NCBI GenBank assembly: GCA_947561395.2
Contig: OX387184.1
Location: 1,302,001 to 1,366,000 of the forward strand
DNA from: Buxus sempervirens
Lineage: Eukaryota; Streptophyta; Magnoliopsida; Buxales; Buxaceae
Direction of reading: 5' to 3'
DNA: 64,000 nucleotides
Translations under genes and position numbers: made by a program
Shown here: in pieces, positions 35,465-47,922 of the stretch
Layout of the letters: each line of letters begins with the position of its first letter
How positions within the stretch are numbered: position 1 is the stretch's first letter
Notes under the pieces: model-generated
The model's input: the letters and a program-made list of their open reading frames with translations, nothing else
What the model was told of the DNA's origin: nothing
Database searches by the model: none

Positions 35465-38388
35465 ATGGCTGTGTTGCTGCTCAAGCAGTTAATCCGCACA
35501 GAGATGTTTCCGGTTGCCCTTTTTGGTGTAGCCTTGGTAGTTATCTTCATTACATACTGGCTGCATAAATGGTGGAACCCCAAATGCAGCAACGGACGAC
35601 TCCCTCCGGGTTGGACGGGGTATCCAATCGTGGGGGAGACCTTTCAGTTCTTCTCTATGAATAAATCTTTTGATGTTCCAGCCTTCATCCGGAAGAGAGT
35701 TCAACGGTAAGCCAGACATGATCAAATCTAGCTAGATCTTCTTCTGTTTATACTACTGTGATTTTCTCCTTTTTCATATGCGGGATATGCAGAACTGATA
35801 GCGTGTTATAATTTTTACCAGATATGGGCCAATATTCAGAACAAACTTGGTTGGTAACAATGTCGTGGTGTCCACCGACCCGGAATTTAATCATTTCGTC
35901 GTCAACCAAGAAGGTAAGTTGGTTGAGCTCTGGTACCCGGACTCGTTCATGAAGCTTATCGGGCGATTCACCGAGGCTGGCAACGTTCACAAGTACCTCA
36001 GGAACCTGATCATGCATCAGTTTGGTCCCGAGAGCATCAAACATCAACTCCCGGAAATAGAGGAGTTGGCTCATCGGACCTTACGCGTTTGGTCGAGCAA
36101 GCCCGTGGTGGATGTCACAGATGGGATTCAAACTGTGAGTGAGCTAGCTAGGGTTTCTCACAAGGAATTATCTTAGCTTTCTATTCATGCAATGCATAAC
36201 TGTAAGTGACTCTTGTGTTTCACTTTTGTGCAGATGTTTTTTGAATTCGGTGCTAAGAGGATCTTCAGTTTTGATACCGCAAATTCGGCACAGAATATAA
36301 AGGATAATTTTACCCACTTCTTGGATGGTCTCGTTTCCTTTCCCTTGTACGTCCCCGGCACTGCCTTCTACAAATGTGTAAAGGTAATCTTTTATTTAAT
36401 TCTATCTGTCGCATAGATGCTTTAGATAATTAATTATGAAATATTTAAATGATCTCACTATTATCCCTTGTAAAAACTCCTTCCTTCGTTCTTGCAGGGA
36501 AGAAACGACGCACTACATATGCTAAGGGAAGTACTAAAGAAGAGGCAGGCACACCCCAGGAAGCACCACGGAGATCTTCTTGATGATATCATTGAAGATA
36601 TGGAAAAAGAAGGGGCCTTCTTCACGAACGAGGGCGTAGTTCAGTTCCTCTTTGCACTTCTCTTTGCAAGCTTCGAGACTATTTCCATGGCTCTCACTTT
36701 GGCTATCAAATATCTTACAGAAAACCCTTCAGTACTTCAGGAACTAACGGTCTGTGATTGTTAATTATTCTTCAATTCTTTCCACAGTTTTTACTTTTTA
36801 GAGTTAGTCACATATTCTTTCTTGATTTGCCATTTTAATTTCCTTGTTCCCCCCACGTTAATTTTCAGGAAGAGCATGAAGCGCTGCTTAGAAACCGAGG
36901 AGGAGTGGAGTCACCGATAACTTGGTCGGAGTACAAAGCCATGACCTACACATCACAGGTTGTCAACGAAACTCTAAGGCTGGCTAATATTGCACCCGTG
37001 ATCTTCAGAAAAGCTCTGGCAGATATCAAAGTTAAAGGTAATATCGAGTAGAAAGAGTGAATTCTTCGTCTCTTTTACTTTTATTTTTTCAGATCTGGGG
37101 CTCATGATTGATCGTTAATTTCTTCACAGGATATACAATCCCGGCTGGTTGGCTGATCTTGGTCACTTCTGTTACTCTTCACTTGGACCCCAACAAATAC
37201 GAAGACCCCTTTGCATTCAATCCAAAGCGTTGGGATGTACGGTTCTTTTTTTTTTTTTTTTTGAAGACCATGGTTCATTTTTCTTCATTAATTACTCTTA
37301 CAAAATTTGCCTTTGCTTCTTCGTACAAGTTCCTTCGCTTTTTATCGTAACGGCCCGTCTACGGTTTTAACTTAAAGTCCAGCTGGCTTGCCTCCCCATC
37401 AAGTATTGCCAACACAACCCGCCACCCACTCGTTACCCGTTTAACTTTTTAACTTTGTTTTTATCTCTTAACTTTATTATGTTATGAAGGGGATAGAATC
37501 GTCTACAGCATGAGGATGCGGCAGACGATACCGCCGAGATGCTTCCATGTGGAACATCTCACGGCTCTTGTTTTTCACATTTCTCAATGTGGATCATCTC
37601 TTGTTTTTCTCACGGCTCTTGTTTTAGATGTCCATTATAATTGATATTTTTTTAATATAAATAATGCATGCAAGAGTAACAAATAAATTTTGTTTGGATT
37701 AATCTAATTTTTTTTAGACATTTCAGAACTTTTTCAATAGTAAAATTTACCTATTTTTTATTTTATTTTTTTGAAAATAATCACGTTTATTAAGTGTTTT
37801 TTTTATAGTATTTATTAAAAAGATTTAAGATTTTAAATGGAGTTTTATGCATTATCGAAATTAAATATAAATAAAAATTTAATTGAAAATTTTAAAAGAC
37901 ATTGGAAAAATAAACGAGTTGGCATAGTTTCAACCCATGTATGATCCATTCAAGACTGATTAATATGGGCCCTGGTTTGGGCGAACCCTAGCCCTGTTGT
38001 TTGAGCTCACTTGTACTTGGAAGTCTCTATTTTCTTCCTTCCACTGCACTAATTCTGGATTGTTTTGTGAATATAGGGCATGGGTTCAAGCAATGGATCT
38101 AAGGATTTCTACGCTTTTGGTGGCGGCGTGAGACTGTGCGCAGGCGCGGACTACGCCAAGCTGCAGCTGGCAATCTTTCTACATTGTTTGGTCACAAAAT
38201 ACAAGTAATTCCTTAACAAACTTTTTACAGGTGGCAACTACACTTACAACAACAAGAATGGGTGGATTCTAAAATTTTTTGGAATTGACAGGTGGAAAAA
38301 GGTGAAGGGAGGAGAAACAAATAGGAATCCTGGTTTGATATTCCCAAATGGCTTCCACATTGAAATGTCAAGGAAGACAATTAAGTGA
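35465..38388 (+). CDS. CYP87-like cytochrome P450, copy 1
   Basis: Eight exons: 35465-35706, 35822-36134, 36234-36383, 36498-36749, 36869-37037, 37130-37236, 38077-38204, 38292-38388. All phases agree, giving 485 residues. An N-terminal membrane anchor is followed by the proline hinge LPPGWTGYPIVGE. The I-helix region reads FALLFASFETIS (Ser where most P450s have Gly). ExxR is ETLR in VVNETLRLAN, the meander has FNPKRWD, and the haem loop FGGGVRLCAGADYAK holds the Cys ligand. This pattern fits CYP87 of the CYP85 clan, ER-bound oxidases of steroid and triterpenoid skeletons. Some CYP87A enzymes act on sterol side chains (family knowledge); the substrate here is unknown. A second in-frame ATG at 35504 aligns with the only ATG of copy 4 and may be the true start. 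Confidence 0.93.
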
Positions 38389-38845
38389 GGTGGAAGGAGC
38401 ATGCAAAAAACATCCAGCTAGTACGACCTGTTGGTCAATGTGACAATAAAATCCCTTTTTTAAGTTTATTTTATGTGAAACAAGGTGTCGTAGAGCAGTA
38501 ATGGAGTAGTGTGGTGATGAGCAGTCGAATTATGTTCTGCGTTGAAATGCTGCTTGGTTAACGCTGATTTAATCAACAATCAGGACATATATTATCAATA
38601 AGCTCTAGTTTCCCTCTCTCTCTCTCTCTCTCTCTACATATATATATGATTGTATGGCACTAATTACGTGATAAGTACTAATGTATTAAGTCCACCCATT
38701 GTTTTGATGATATTATAGTAAGGTTGGATTGCTGTTATTGGTTTTGTGGTGTTTCCATGCCATTAAATATCTACCATTTAACACATTTTAATTTAATTTA
38801 CTTTATGGAGGACTGACTGTTCAGGGCAAAGAGCCCTTGTTGCAG

Positions 38846-39330
38846 TCAAATCTTTCGAGAAGTTGTGTTTTTAACCTTCCAATACACTTTCGCAAGTCAC
38901 ATAAGAAATCTGATTCTTTCCATAAAAGATGCCGACAAATAGAGAGTTGATGAACCAGCAGGTTTGATTGAGCTTTGTACCTCGAACCACCTCAAGGACC
39001 GAAAATGAAATGCTCGGGCCCAAACGGTTTCAAGGAACGTTTTACAGAAAATATTGGACCCCCATTGGACCCGCTGTATGTAAATTGATGGTGGCCTTTT
39101 TCGGGTTAAGGACAAAGCTTCAGTGGCTAGTCCTAACGATCAATGCCCATTGCTTGCGTAGTTTGGGTTTCAATAATACATGGCTATAAGCATCTAAATT
39201 CAATATTTTGGTTCAAAAATCAATCAGTTTGTAACTTCTCCCTCATTTTTTTCTCTTCCCATTCTCTCTCTCCACGTGTAGTACTGCACGTGCACCCCTG
39301 AAGAAAGATCTTAAGCCCAAACCTAGAGTG
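38846..39330. other. intergenic, nothing recognised
   Basis: Unique sequence following the end of duplication block 1. No family signature. Confidence 0.4.
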
Positions 39331-39339
39331 CTTTTCTGC

Positions 39340-39650
39340 CATATCGAAAAATTCATGATAATATTCTTGTTGCCAAGAAAGTGTATCACACAATGAAAGA
39401 TAAGGAGAGCCTTTGGGTTAAACTTATCAATTGCAAGTATTCCCGTGGCCAAAATCTGTTCCAAGCTATTAAAAAGGAAGAAAAAAACCAAATGTCGAAA
39501 GAAATTGGGCATTTGCATGGTAAAATCAAAGAGAAAATCAATTGGCAAATTTCAAATGGCAACAAAGTTTGGATAAAAGAAGACAATGTCATTCTTTATC
39601 AGAAAGCAAATTGGATACTCCCACCCTTGACTATGGCAGCTAAAACTTGA
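39340..39650 (+). pseudogene. LINE (L1-type) ORF2 C-terminal fragment
   Basis: Reads HTMKDKESLWVKLINCKYSR, then KINWQISNGNKVWIKEDN, which resembles the region after the reverse transcriptase in plant L1 elements (SLWVK...KY and a W-x-x-GNG-x-x-x-x-x-W-x-D block). It is short, has no reverse transcriptase core and ends at a stop. Confidence 0.55.
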
Positions 39651-39739
39651 ATGGTCAGTGATCTCATATTTACTCTAAGGTTTGGAATCTTCCAATTTGA
39701 GAAATTGTGAAATCATGACGTAACCCGTATTATACCCTA

Positions 39740-40230
39740 CATGTTAGGAATCCGACCTGATTCCTAGAGATCGTGAAAAGCAAAAAACGATAGAAAGAAT
39801 CAAACAAGAAGAAGACACAGAGATTTTACGTGATAAATCCCAGAATAAGGTTACGTCCATGGTCACCTATTCTGTTTCACTATGTTTTTCGAATGGTAAA
39901 AGTTTACAAGGATAAAACAACAACAAGAGAAATATAACCCTAATAATATGGAAATGCCCAAAATACCCTCTTGTGAATTTTTGTCCCCACCTTACGGGTA
40001 GGGGGGGCAACGCCTCGTGAGGGCTGTGGCTAAGTATCCAGTATGATCAGACTCCACATAACTTGACACTCCATACCCATAAATGAATCTTTGAAATGGA
40101 TTCTAGCTTGAACACTGATACTTTTGGTTAAAACTAGAGAATGCATGTGCTATTTGCATCACACAAAAATTAGATTCAAAAAAGGGCTTTCTAGGTATTG
40201 AATGTTATATTGGCAGTTTGTTATGATATA
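39740..40230. other. possible LTR-retrotransposon (Copia-like) terminal fragment
   Basis: Starts near TGTTAGGAATCCGACC and contains AAGAAGAAGACACAGAGATT and ACGTCCATGG, wording I associate with plant Copia LTRs. No partner LTR and no coding part in the window. Tentative. Confidence 0.35.
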
Positions 40231-40345
40231 CTCATATACGTTGCAGTAACAAACTTTAGTTATAAGTAAAGGCAAGTTGGGTTTGGATTTACAGATTTCA
40301 ACTCGTTTATTGAGTCAAGTGGATTTATGTTTGTCAGGAGTTGAC

Positions 40346-40880
40346 TAGGGCTGTAAACGGGTCGGATTCAGATATGATCCACCAAGATCGATCTGAACTT
40401 GAATCCAATTAAGTTATGGGATATTCGAATCCAATTAAATATCCGACAAATCCTTCATATTTGTTACTGAATCCTAATCCGAATATAGTTACAAAATTCA
40501 TCCAATCTGATTATTTGATTAAACATTTGAATTTGAAAAATCCAATTAAATAGGCTTTGTTTACTATAACTATATCGAATAACACTTCAAATAATTTTAA
40601 AATATATATCTTAGGATCACATTTAATATGATATATAGTCGTTTAAATTAATAGTATTAAAATTACTTAATCATCCTTAGGCATTTGAAAAAATTACAAA
40701 CATGTATGTAATTTAATTAGATTCGGATCTTAATCGGGTGGATCTGATCATGATCCGAATCTGAATCCGATTATAAACGGCTCCTATTTTCATATCCGAA
40801 TTCGACCCAATGGACATTTAATCGGTAAAAAATCCTATTTAATTGGAAATGGGTCATGATCCTACCCTTCTATCAGGAAC
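40346..40880. mobile_element. hAT-type MITE family A, copy 2 (degenerate right end)
   Basis: Starts TAGGGCTGTAAACGGGTC and has the same GGATCCGAATCCGAAT-rich interior as 50373-50860. The left flank GAGTTGAC has no clear partner at the right, so the right end is decayed or deleted. Confidence 0.65.
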
Positions 40881-41162
40881 CCATTTAAACTGGGGCCTAA
40901 TTTATATAAGTGAAATCTTTGATCCAAGATCAAGCCAAGTTTCATACTTTTGGGAACCTAATTAAATTATCATTTTAACTAGAATTTAGCTAATACCATT
41001 TCGTTTGTGGCTTTTTCATTGTTTATTTTCTTTTATTTTTTTCTAAACTATCATCGGTTACATAAATGAAGAAATTCGAAAATATTATGAGGAAAGCCTC
41101 CTTTTTAGAAAGATTTTTCTCTTTAGGCATGTAATATATACTAGAAGCCTCATTACTAGAAA

Positions 41163-41390
41163 CTAGTAGGGTGCACGTGTAATACTGCACGTGAGAAGGG
41201 ATGTAGAGGGATTAATTACAAAATTGCTTAAGTTTTAAATGAAAGAAATTTAGTTGTTTTGACAATTACACCAATTAAATTAATGGATCTTGACAATGTT
41301 GAGAAAGGGCTTTTTTTTGTGTGGAGAAGTTGCCCTTTGCGTTTTGGCACACTTCTCAAGGGGTCTTCTCGCATTTAAATATAGTATAGA
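41163..41390 (-). mobile_element. mini-Helitron, copy 1, 228 bp
   Basis: On the minus strand it begins TCTATACTATATTTAAATGC and ends CACGTGCAGTATTACACGTG, CACCCTA, CTAG, with a 6-bp CACGTG/CACGTG hairpin before the CTAG. Flanks are A and T, as expected for Helitron insertion. Homologous to 50868-51120. No coding capacity. Confidence 0.75.
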
Positions 41391-43726
41391 TTATTAAATA
41401 TAAAAGCTTGAATATTTTTGTAAAAATCGGACATGGCTTTCCATCATCAAAGCATCCGCTTATAATCCATTGATAGATATGTTAAAAAGCATTGTTGAAT
41501 TAGTTTGCAAGTCAATAATTTGGATTTTGAACTACCCGTGCCTCCGTTGGTATCCACTTATGGATAAGCATGCGTGTATCTTGTTGCATTTTTTTTCATG
41601 CCGGCGTAAAGTGAAACTTTTTTTCTCAAATTACCACGAAAAGTGACCATTTTCTACAATTGGGCATCTCAGTGGATAAGGATGCATGTATCTTTGTTGA
41701 GAATGGAATATACGAACGGGAGGGGTTGCTGTTGATGTTCCCTCAAAAATCTTATCGTCTCACTCTCACATACGATGGCGCAGTGCCCAACGCTATAGCC
41801 CACGCTGACACGGGCTTCCAGAGCCACGTTTACAGCGGCGTTGCGTGCCGCCACACGGGTGGGGCCCATACATCACGTTGGCTTTGTTGCGTTGGGAGGG
41901 GTTGGTGTTATCGTTTCAGATGTGACAAGCAGCACTTTTGTCCGGCTCTCAAAATCATGGTTGAGTTTTCAAAACAGGTAGAGGGAGCAGTTTGCACGCA
42001 CAAAACAACGCGAGATTCTTGAGTCCTGCCACAAACTTAAGTTTTACCAAACCCACGTGATTCACGTGATTTCCCGGTTTTGCTTTTCCGCGCTAGATGG
42101 CAAGTTGGGATTTTTTGCCAAAACTGAAAAGCATGTCCAAAGTAAAATCGCCTTCACGGGAACAGGATCGTCAGAGTGCGCGCTGTACGAACGTCGATGA
42201 TCCCGCTGGCATAATTTAACCATTCAAAATTCAACACATTTCATTTTTCCTTTTAAGGCTATTGGGTTGGGGATTTGGATTCCATGTCAGAACCACGTTG
42301 TTGCAAAAACTTTAATGATTCCAATAAAACACTAGGCGGATGATTATTTGGAGCGGTCGGGTCAAACACCCACACGACAATTACTTCAAAAAACTTCTAT
42401 CAAAGTTATTGTTATTTTCATTTTCGTTTTTTTTTATTATAAAAAGAAACATCAATTTCGAAATTATCTTTAGAGCAAATAGTACCGAGAGAGTGCAAGG
42501 GATTAAAACAGGAAAAATAAAATCACTCTTTCCTTGTTAATTTTGTATGTCATAATAAGAAAAATTTCCAAATCTGCTGGCACAGCCAGAGGTTGGTATG
42601 AGAAGATGCCCTAGCACATTGCAATCATTCAATTTGGGATTTCAATTTAGGTAACAGACAGACTATTGTTTTAAAAAAGAGAAGAAGTTTGTTTCATGAC
42701 AACAAAAAGGACGGCAGGAAAGGGAAAATGAAAAAAAAAAAAGTTTATAGGGTTAGTGGAATCCTGAAACTTTTTGATTATACGATTTTTTCTATCGTAA
42801 TTATGCATGCCTTGTAATTAAATTGCATCGCTAGAAACCAAAAGGGATGAGAATCTTAAGAATACTTGTTGTTATTGTTCATTTGTTTATTTATATTTTT
42901 GTTGTTGTGTGGAAAAGGTTAAAAAAGCAGGTCACGTTTCAATTATACCTCCCTCTGAGCAAGGGAAAAAAATACTTACACAAACATAAATTATGTCTTC
43001 TGCATAACTTAGTGGGATTGTTTGAAACCTAAAGGGGTAAACTGCAAATACACCATTTTTCTACCACCTCATTCCATCTTAATGTACTACGTATGATAGA
43101 AGATACGAAATTATTGTACAAAATATCAACACATTCACATATGTGCTCAACAAAATTTATTACCTATAACATTACAAAGCATGAGAATATTTTACATATA
43201 TTCTTGCTCGTCATTTAAGTTGGCAAAAAAAAAAAAAAAATTATCCCACATGTATGTGCAATGACTTCCATATCGCAACATTCACCCACCATGTGAAATA
43301 CTCCTAAATGTACATGCAATTCTATGCATTGAGAGGAGTGCAACCAATGTATACAACGGGCTTGTGATTGGCTAGCTTGTTGCATTTACAAAATTCAAGG
43401 AGCCAATCAGATGATCTATGTACATTGGATAAAAATCATCTGTAATTTGAGTCTGAATTGGCTCCTGCTTTTTGAAGTATGGATGCTTTTACGTGGATCG
43501 TAGTCAGTGTTTGCACTTTTTATAAAAGCTTTATGCGGAGCCTATTTAGACAAACAGTAATTATGGGATGTTCCACGTGGAAGGATCCACTTTAAAAACA
43601 GGAGTAACTTCAAACCCAAATTGCAGACGATTTCATCCCTACATCACGTTGGTAGACGATTTCCACTCCGCACGACGCCGTCCACCATTTGGCCAATACA
43701 TCCGTCCAAGAGAAAATTTTCATGGG
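41391..43726. other. intergenic between P450 copies 1 and 2
   Basis: No gene recognised. An open plus-strand frame at 41,660-42,022 does not begin with ATG and has no motif. The last ~160 bp before 43,731 lie just outside the duplicated block. Confidence 0.45.
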
Positions 43727-43730
43727 CACA

Positions 43731-46700
43731 AACGTGAAGATGTCCACGTGGTTCTCGCTTACAGACTATGGAGAGTTTGAAGGTTCAGCTAATAGTGCAT
43801 ACTGGAATGTTTAAATATTCTGACACGTATTTTAAAAAAGATCATCACACCCTTAGTTCTAATGGCATGTTCTATGGAGGAGGAGATTCGTTAATTTAGA
43901 GATGATGATAAGATTCCATGAGTAGTCCCGGTCTAGACGGGAATGTGTTGACCGTAGACCCAAACAACAATTAATGGATCCGAACGATTAAACACAAAGA
44001 TGGGGGTCTTCACTCTATTGCATTATCGGATTAATTAGTATTTCGCAAAACAATTACGAAATTCTGGAATCAGGTTTATGCATATTACATAAGCCTCCCT
44101 CCGTGTTCACAAAATAACATTCATATCCTTTCAACATTTTATAGATCATGGTCTTTATAACTTTATTGGATTCAAAATTTCAAACCCTCTGTGGACGAGC
44201 CCCTAGCAAGCAAGTCCTCTATCTACGAGCCCCTAAGGATTCACTTTATTATCAATTGAGAAAAAAAAAAAGGGCAGAAATCGACCAGCTCTCGATGAGG
44301 GAAAGAGAGAGAAAAAAATTGGATTATTTTCCTGATTTGCATGGAGCCCGCCAACCAGGGCCACTTTAATGCTATTAAGATTTCTCTAATGGCTTCCTCT
44401 CGTGATGTACACTCCACCGGACCACGAGTTGCCTACGTCACCTTACACTCTTGGTGAATTATTTTGTCTATAAAACGCAGCAAAGCTTGCACAGGCTTCC
44501 ATCCAAAGTTTAAACATTTCCCTTCTCTGAATATCTTAGCTGGTCTCATGGCTGTGTTGCTGCTCAAGCAGTTAATCCGCACAGAGATGTTTCCGGTTGC
44601 CCTTTTTGGTGTAGCCTTGGTAGTTATCTTCATTACATACTGGCTGCATAAATGGTGGAACCCCAAATGCAGCAACGGACGACTCCCTCCGGGTTGGACG
44701 GGGTATCCAATCGTGGGGGAGACCTTTCAGTTCTTCTCTATGAATAAATCTTTTGATGTTCCAGCCTTCATCCGGAAGAGAGTTCAACGGTAAGCCAGAC
44801 ATGATCACATCTAGCTAGATCTTCTTCTGTTTATACTACTGTGATTTTCTCCTTTTTCATATGCGGGATATGCAGAACTGATAACGTGTTATAATTTTTA
44901 CCAGATATGGGCCAATATTCAGAACAAACTTGGTTGGTAACAATGTCGTGGTGTCCACCGACCCGGAATTTAATCATTTCGTCGTCAACCAAGAAGGTAA
45001 GTTGGTTGAGCTCTGGTACCCGGACTCGTTCATGAAGCTTATCGGGCGATTCACCGAGGCTGGCAACGTTCACAAGTACCTCAGGAACCTGATCATGCAT
45101 CAGTTTGGTCCCGAGAGCATCAAACATCAACTCCCGGAAATAGAGGAGTTGGCTCATCGGACCTTACGCGTTTGGTCGAGCAAGCCCGTGGTGGATGTCA
45201 CAGATGGGATTCAAACTGTGAGTGAGCTAGCTAGGGTTTCTCACAAGGAATTATCTTAGCTTTCTATTCATGCAATGCATAACTGTAAGTGACTCTTGTG
45301 TTTCACTTTTGGGCAGATGTTTTTTGAATTCGGTGCTAAGAGGATCTTCAGTTTTGATACCGCAAATTCGGCACAGAATATAAAGGATAATTTTACCCAC
45401 TTCTTGGATGGTCTCGTTTCCTTTCCCTTGTACGTCCCCGGCACTGCCTTCTACAAATGTGTAAAGGTAATCATTTTTTTAGTTGTATCTGTCGCATATA
45501 TGCTTTAGATAATTAATTATGAAATATTTAAATGATCTCACTATTATCCCTTGTAAAAACTCCTTCGTTCGTTCTTGCAGGGAAGAAACGACGCACTACA
45601 TATGCTAAGGGAAGTACTAAAGAAGAGGCAGGCACACCCCAGGAAGCACCACGGAGATCTTCTTGATGATATCATTGAAGATATGGAAAAAGAAGGGGCC
45701 TTCTTCACGAACGAGGGCGTAGTTCAGTTCCTCTTTGCACTTCTCTTTGCAAGCTTCGAGACTATTTCCATGGCTCTCACTTTGGCTATCAAATATCTTA
45801 CAGAAAACCCTTCAGTACTTCAGGAACTAACGGTCTGTGATTGTTAATAATTCTTCAATTCTTTCCACAGTTTTTACTTTTTAGAGTTAGTCACATATTC
45901 ATTCTTGATTTGCCATTTTAATTTCCTTGTTCCCCCCACGTTAATTTTCAGGAAGAGCATGAAGCGCTGCTTAGAAACCGAGGAGGAGTGGAGTCACCGA
46001 TAACTTGGTCGGAGTACAAAGCCATGACCTACACATCACAGGTTGTCAACGAAACTCTAAGGCTGGCTAATATTGCACCCGTGATCTTCAGAAAAGCTCT
46101 GGCAGATATCAAAGTTAAAGGTAATATCGAGTAGAAAGAGTGAATTCTTCGTCTCTTTTACTTCTATTTTTTCAGATCTGGGGCTCATGATTGATCGTTA
46201 ATTTATTCACAGGATATACAATCCCGGCTGGTTGGCTGATCTTGGTCACTTCTGTTACTCTTCACTTGGACCCCAACAAATACGAAGACCCCTTTGCATT
46301 CAATCCAAAGCGTTGGGATGTACGGTTCATTCTTTTTTTTTCTTTTGAAGACCATGGTTAATTTTTCTTCATTAATTACTCTTACAAAAGTTCCTGCCCT
46401 TTTTATCGTAACGGCCCGTCTACGGTTTTAACTTAAAGTCCAGCTGGCTTGCCTCCCATCAAGTATTGCCAGCACAACCCGCCACCCACTCGTTACCCGT
46501 TTAACTTTTAACTTTGTTTTTATCTCTTAACTTTATTATGTTATGAAGGGGATAGAATCGTCTACAGCGTGAGGATGCGGTAGACGATACTGTCAAGATG
46601 CTTCCACGTGGAGCATCTCACGGCTCTTGTTTTTTACATTTCTCAATGTGAATCATCTCAGGGTTCTTGTTTTTCTCACGGCTCTTGTTTTACACGTCCA

Positions 46701-47922
46701 TTATAACTGATTTTTTTTTTAATATAAATAATGCATGCAAGAGTAACAAATAAATTTTGTTTGGATTAATCTAATTTTTTTTAGACATTTCAGAACTTTT
46801 TCACTAGTAAAATTTACCTATTTTTTATTTTATTTTTTTTGAAAATAATCACGTTTATTAAGTTTTTTTTTTATAGTATTTATTAAAAAGATTTAAGATT
46901 TTAAATGGAGTTTTATGCATTATCGAAATTAAATATAAATAAAAATTTAATTGAAAATTTTAAAAGACATTGGAAAAATAAACGAGTTGGCATAGTTTCA
47001 ACCCATGTATGATCCATTCAAGACTGATTAATATGGGCCCTGGTTTGGGCGAACCCTAGCCCTGTTGTTTGAGCTCACTTGTACTTGGAAGTCTCTATTT
47101 TCTTCCTTCCACTGCACTAATTCTGGATTGTTTTGTGAATATAGGGCATGGGTTCAAGCAATGGATCTAAGGATTTCTACGCTTTTGGTGGCGGCGTGAG
47201 ACTGTGCGCAGGCGCGGACTACGCCAAGCTGCAGCTGGCAATCTTTCTACATTGTTTGGTCACAAAATACAAGTAATTCCTTAACAAACTTTTTACATGT
47301 GGCAACTACACTTACAACAACCAGAATGGGTGGATTCTAAAATTTTTTGGAATTGACAGGTGGAAAAAGGTGAAGGGAGGAGAAACAAATAGGAATCCTG
47401 GTTTGATATTCCCAAATGGCTTCCACATTGAAATGTCAAGGAAGACAATTAAGTGAGGTGGAAGGAGCATGCAAAAAACATCCAGCTAGTACGACCAGTT
47501 GGTCAATGTGACAATAAAATCCCTTTTTTAAGTTTATTTTATGTGAAACAAGGTGTCGTAGAGCAGTAATGGAGTAGTGTGGTGATGAGCAGTCGAATTA
47601 TGTTCTGCGTTGAAATGCTGCTTGGTTAACGCTGATTTAATCAACAATCAGGACATATATTATCAATAAGCTCTAGTTTCCCTCTCAATCTCTCTCTCTC
47701 TCTCTCTCTCTCTACATATATATATGATTGTATGGCACTAATTACGTGATAAGTACTAATGTATTAAGTCCACCCATTGTTTTGATGATATTATAGTAAG
47801 GTTGGATTGCTGTTATTGGTTTTGTGGTGTTTCCATGGCATTAAATATCTCCCATTTAACACATTTTAATTTAATTTACTTTATGGAGGACTGACTGTTC
47901 AGAGCAAAGAGCCCTTGTTGCA
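43731..47922 (+). repeat. segmental duplication block, copy 2
   Basis: Partner of 34672-38845. The junction at the left reads GGGCACAAACGTGAAG and at the right CCTTGTTGCAGCATC. It contains the complete second P450 gene. Confidence 0.95.
44548..47456 (+). CDS. CYP87-like cytochrome P450, copy 2
   Basis: Same eight-exon structure as copy 1: 44548-44789, 44905-45217, 45317-45466, 45581-45832, 45952-46120, 46213-46319, 47145-47272, 47360-47456. It encodes 485 residues. Exon by exon I see no amino-acid difference from copy 1; changes are confined to introns and flanks (for example GTGCAG versus GGGCAG at the exon 3 acceptor, indels in intron 6). All P450 signatures (LPPGW hinge, ASFETI, ETLR, PKRW, haem-loop Cys) are present. 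Core promoter TATAAAA at 44469-44475. Identity points to a very recent duplication or to gene conversion; both copies should make the same ER-membrane oxidase. An assembly artefact is unlikely because the flanks differ. Confidence 0.93.

Larger units (their letters stand above)
34672..38845 (+). repeat. segmental duplication block, copy 1
   Basis: From ACGTGAAGATGTCCACGTGG to GAGCCCTTGTTGCAG, this block matches 43731-47922 almost base for base, including promoter, all introns and the 3' flank. Small differences are a missing ~40-bp piece near 34861 and intron-6 indels. Confidence 0.95.

Noticed and set aside
35350..36074. Antisense frames over P450 exons 1-2 (repeated at 44433-45157)
   Set aside because: They are exact shadows of coding exons and are duplicated only because the gene is.
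41660..42022. 120-codon open frame between P450 copies
   Set aside because: Begins with TTG, no splice context, no family resemblance.
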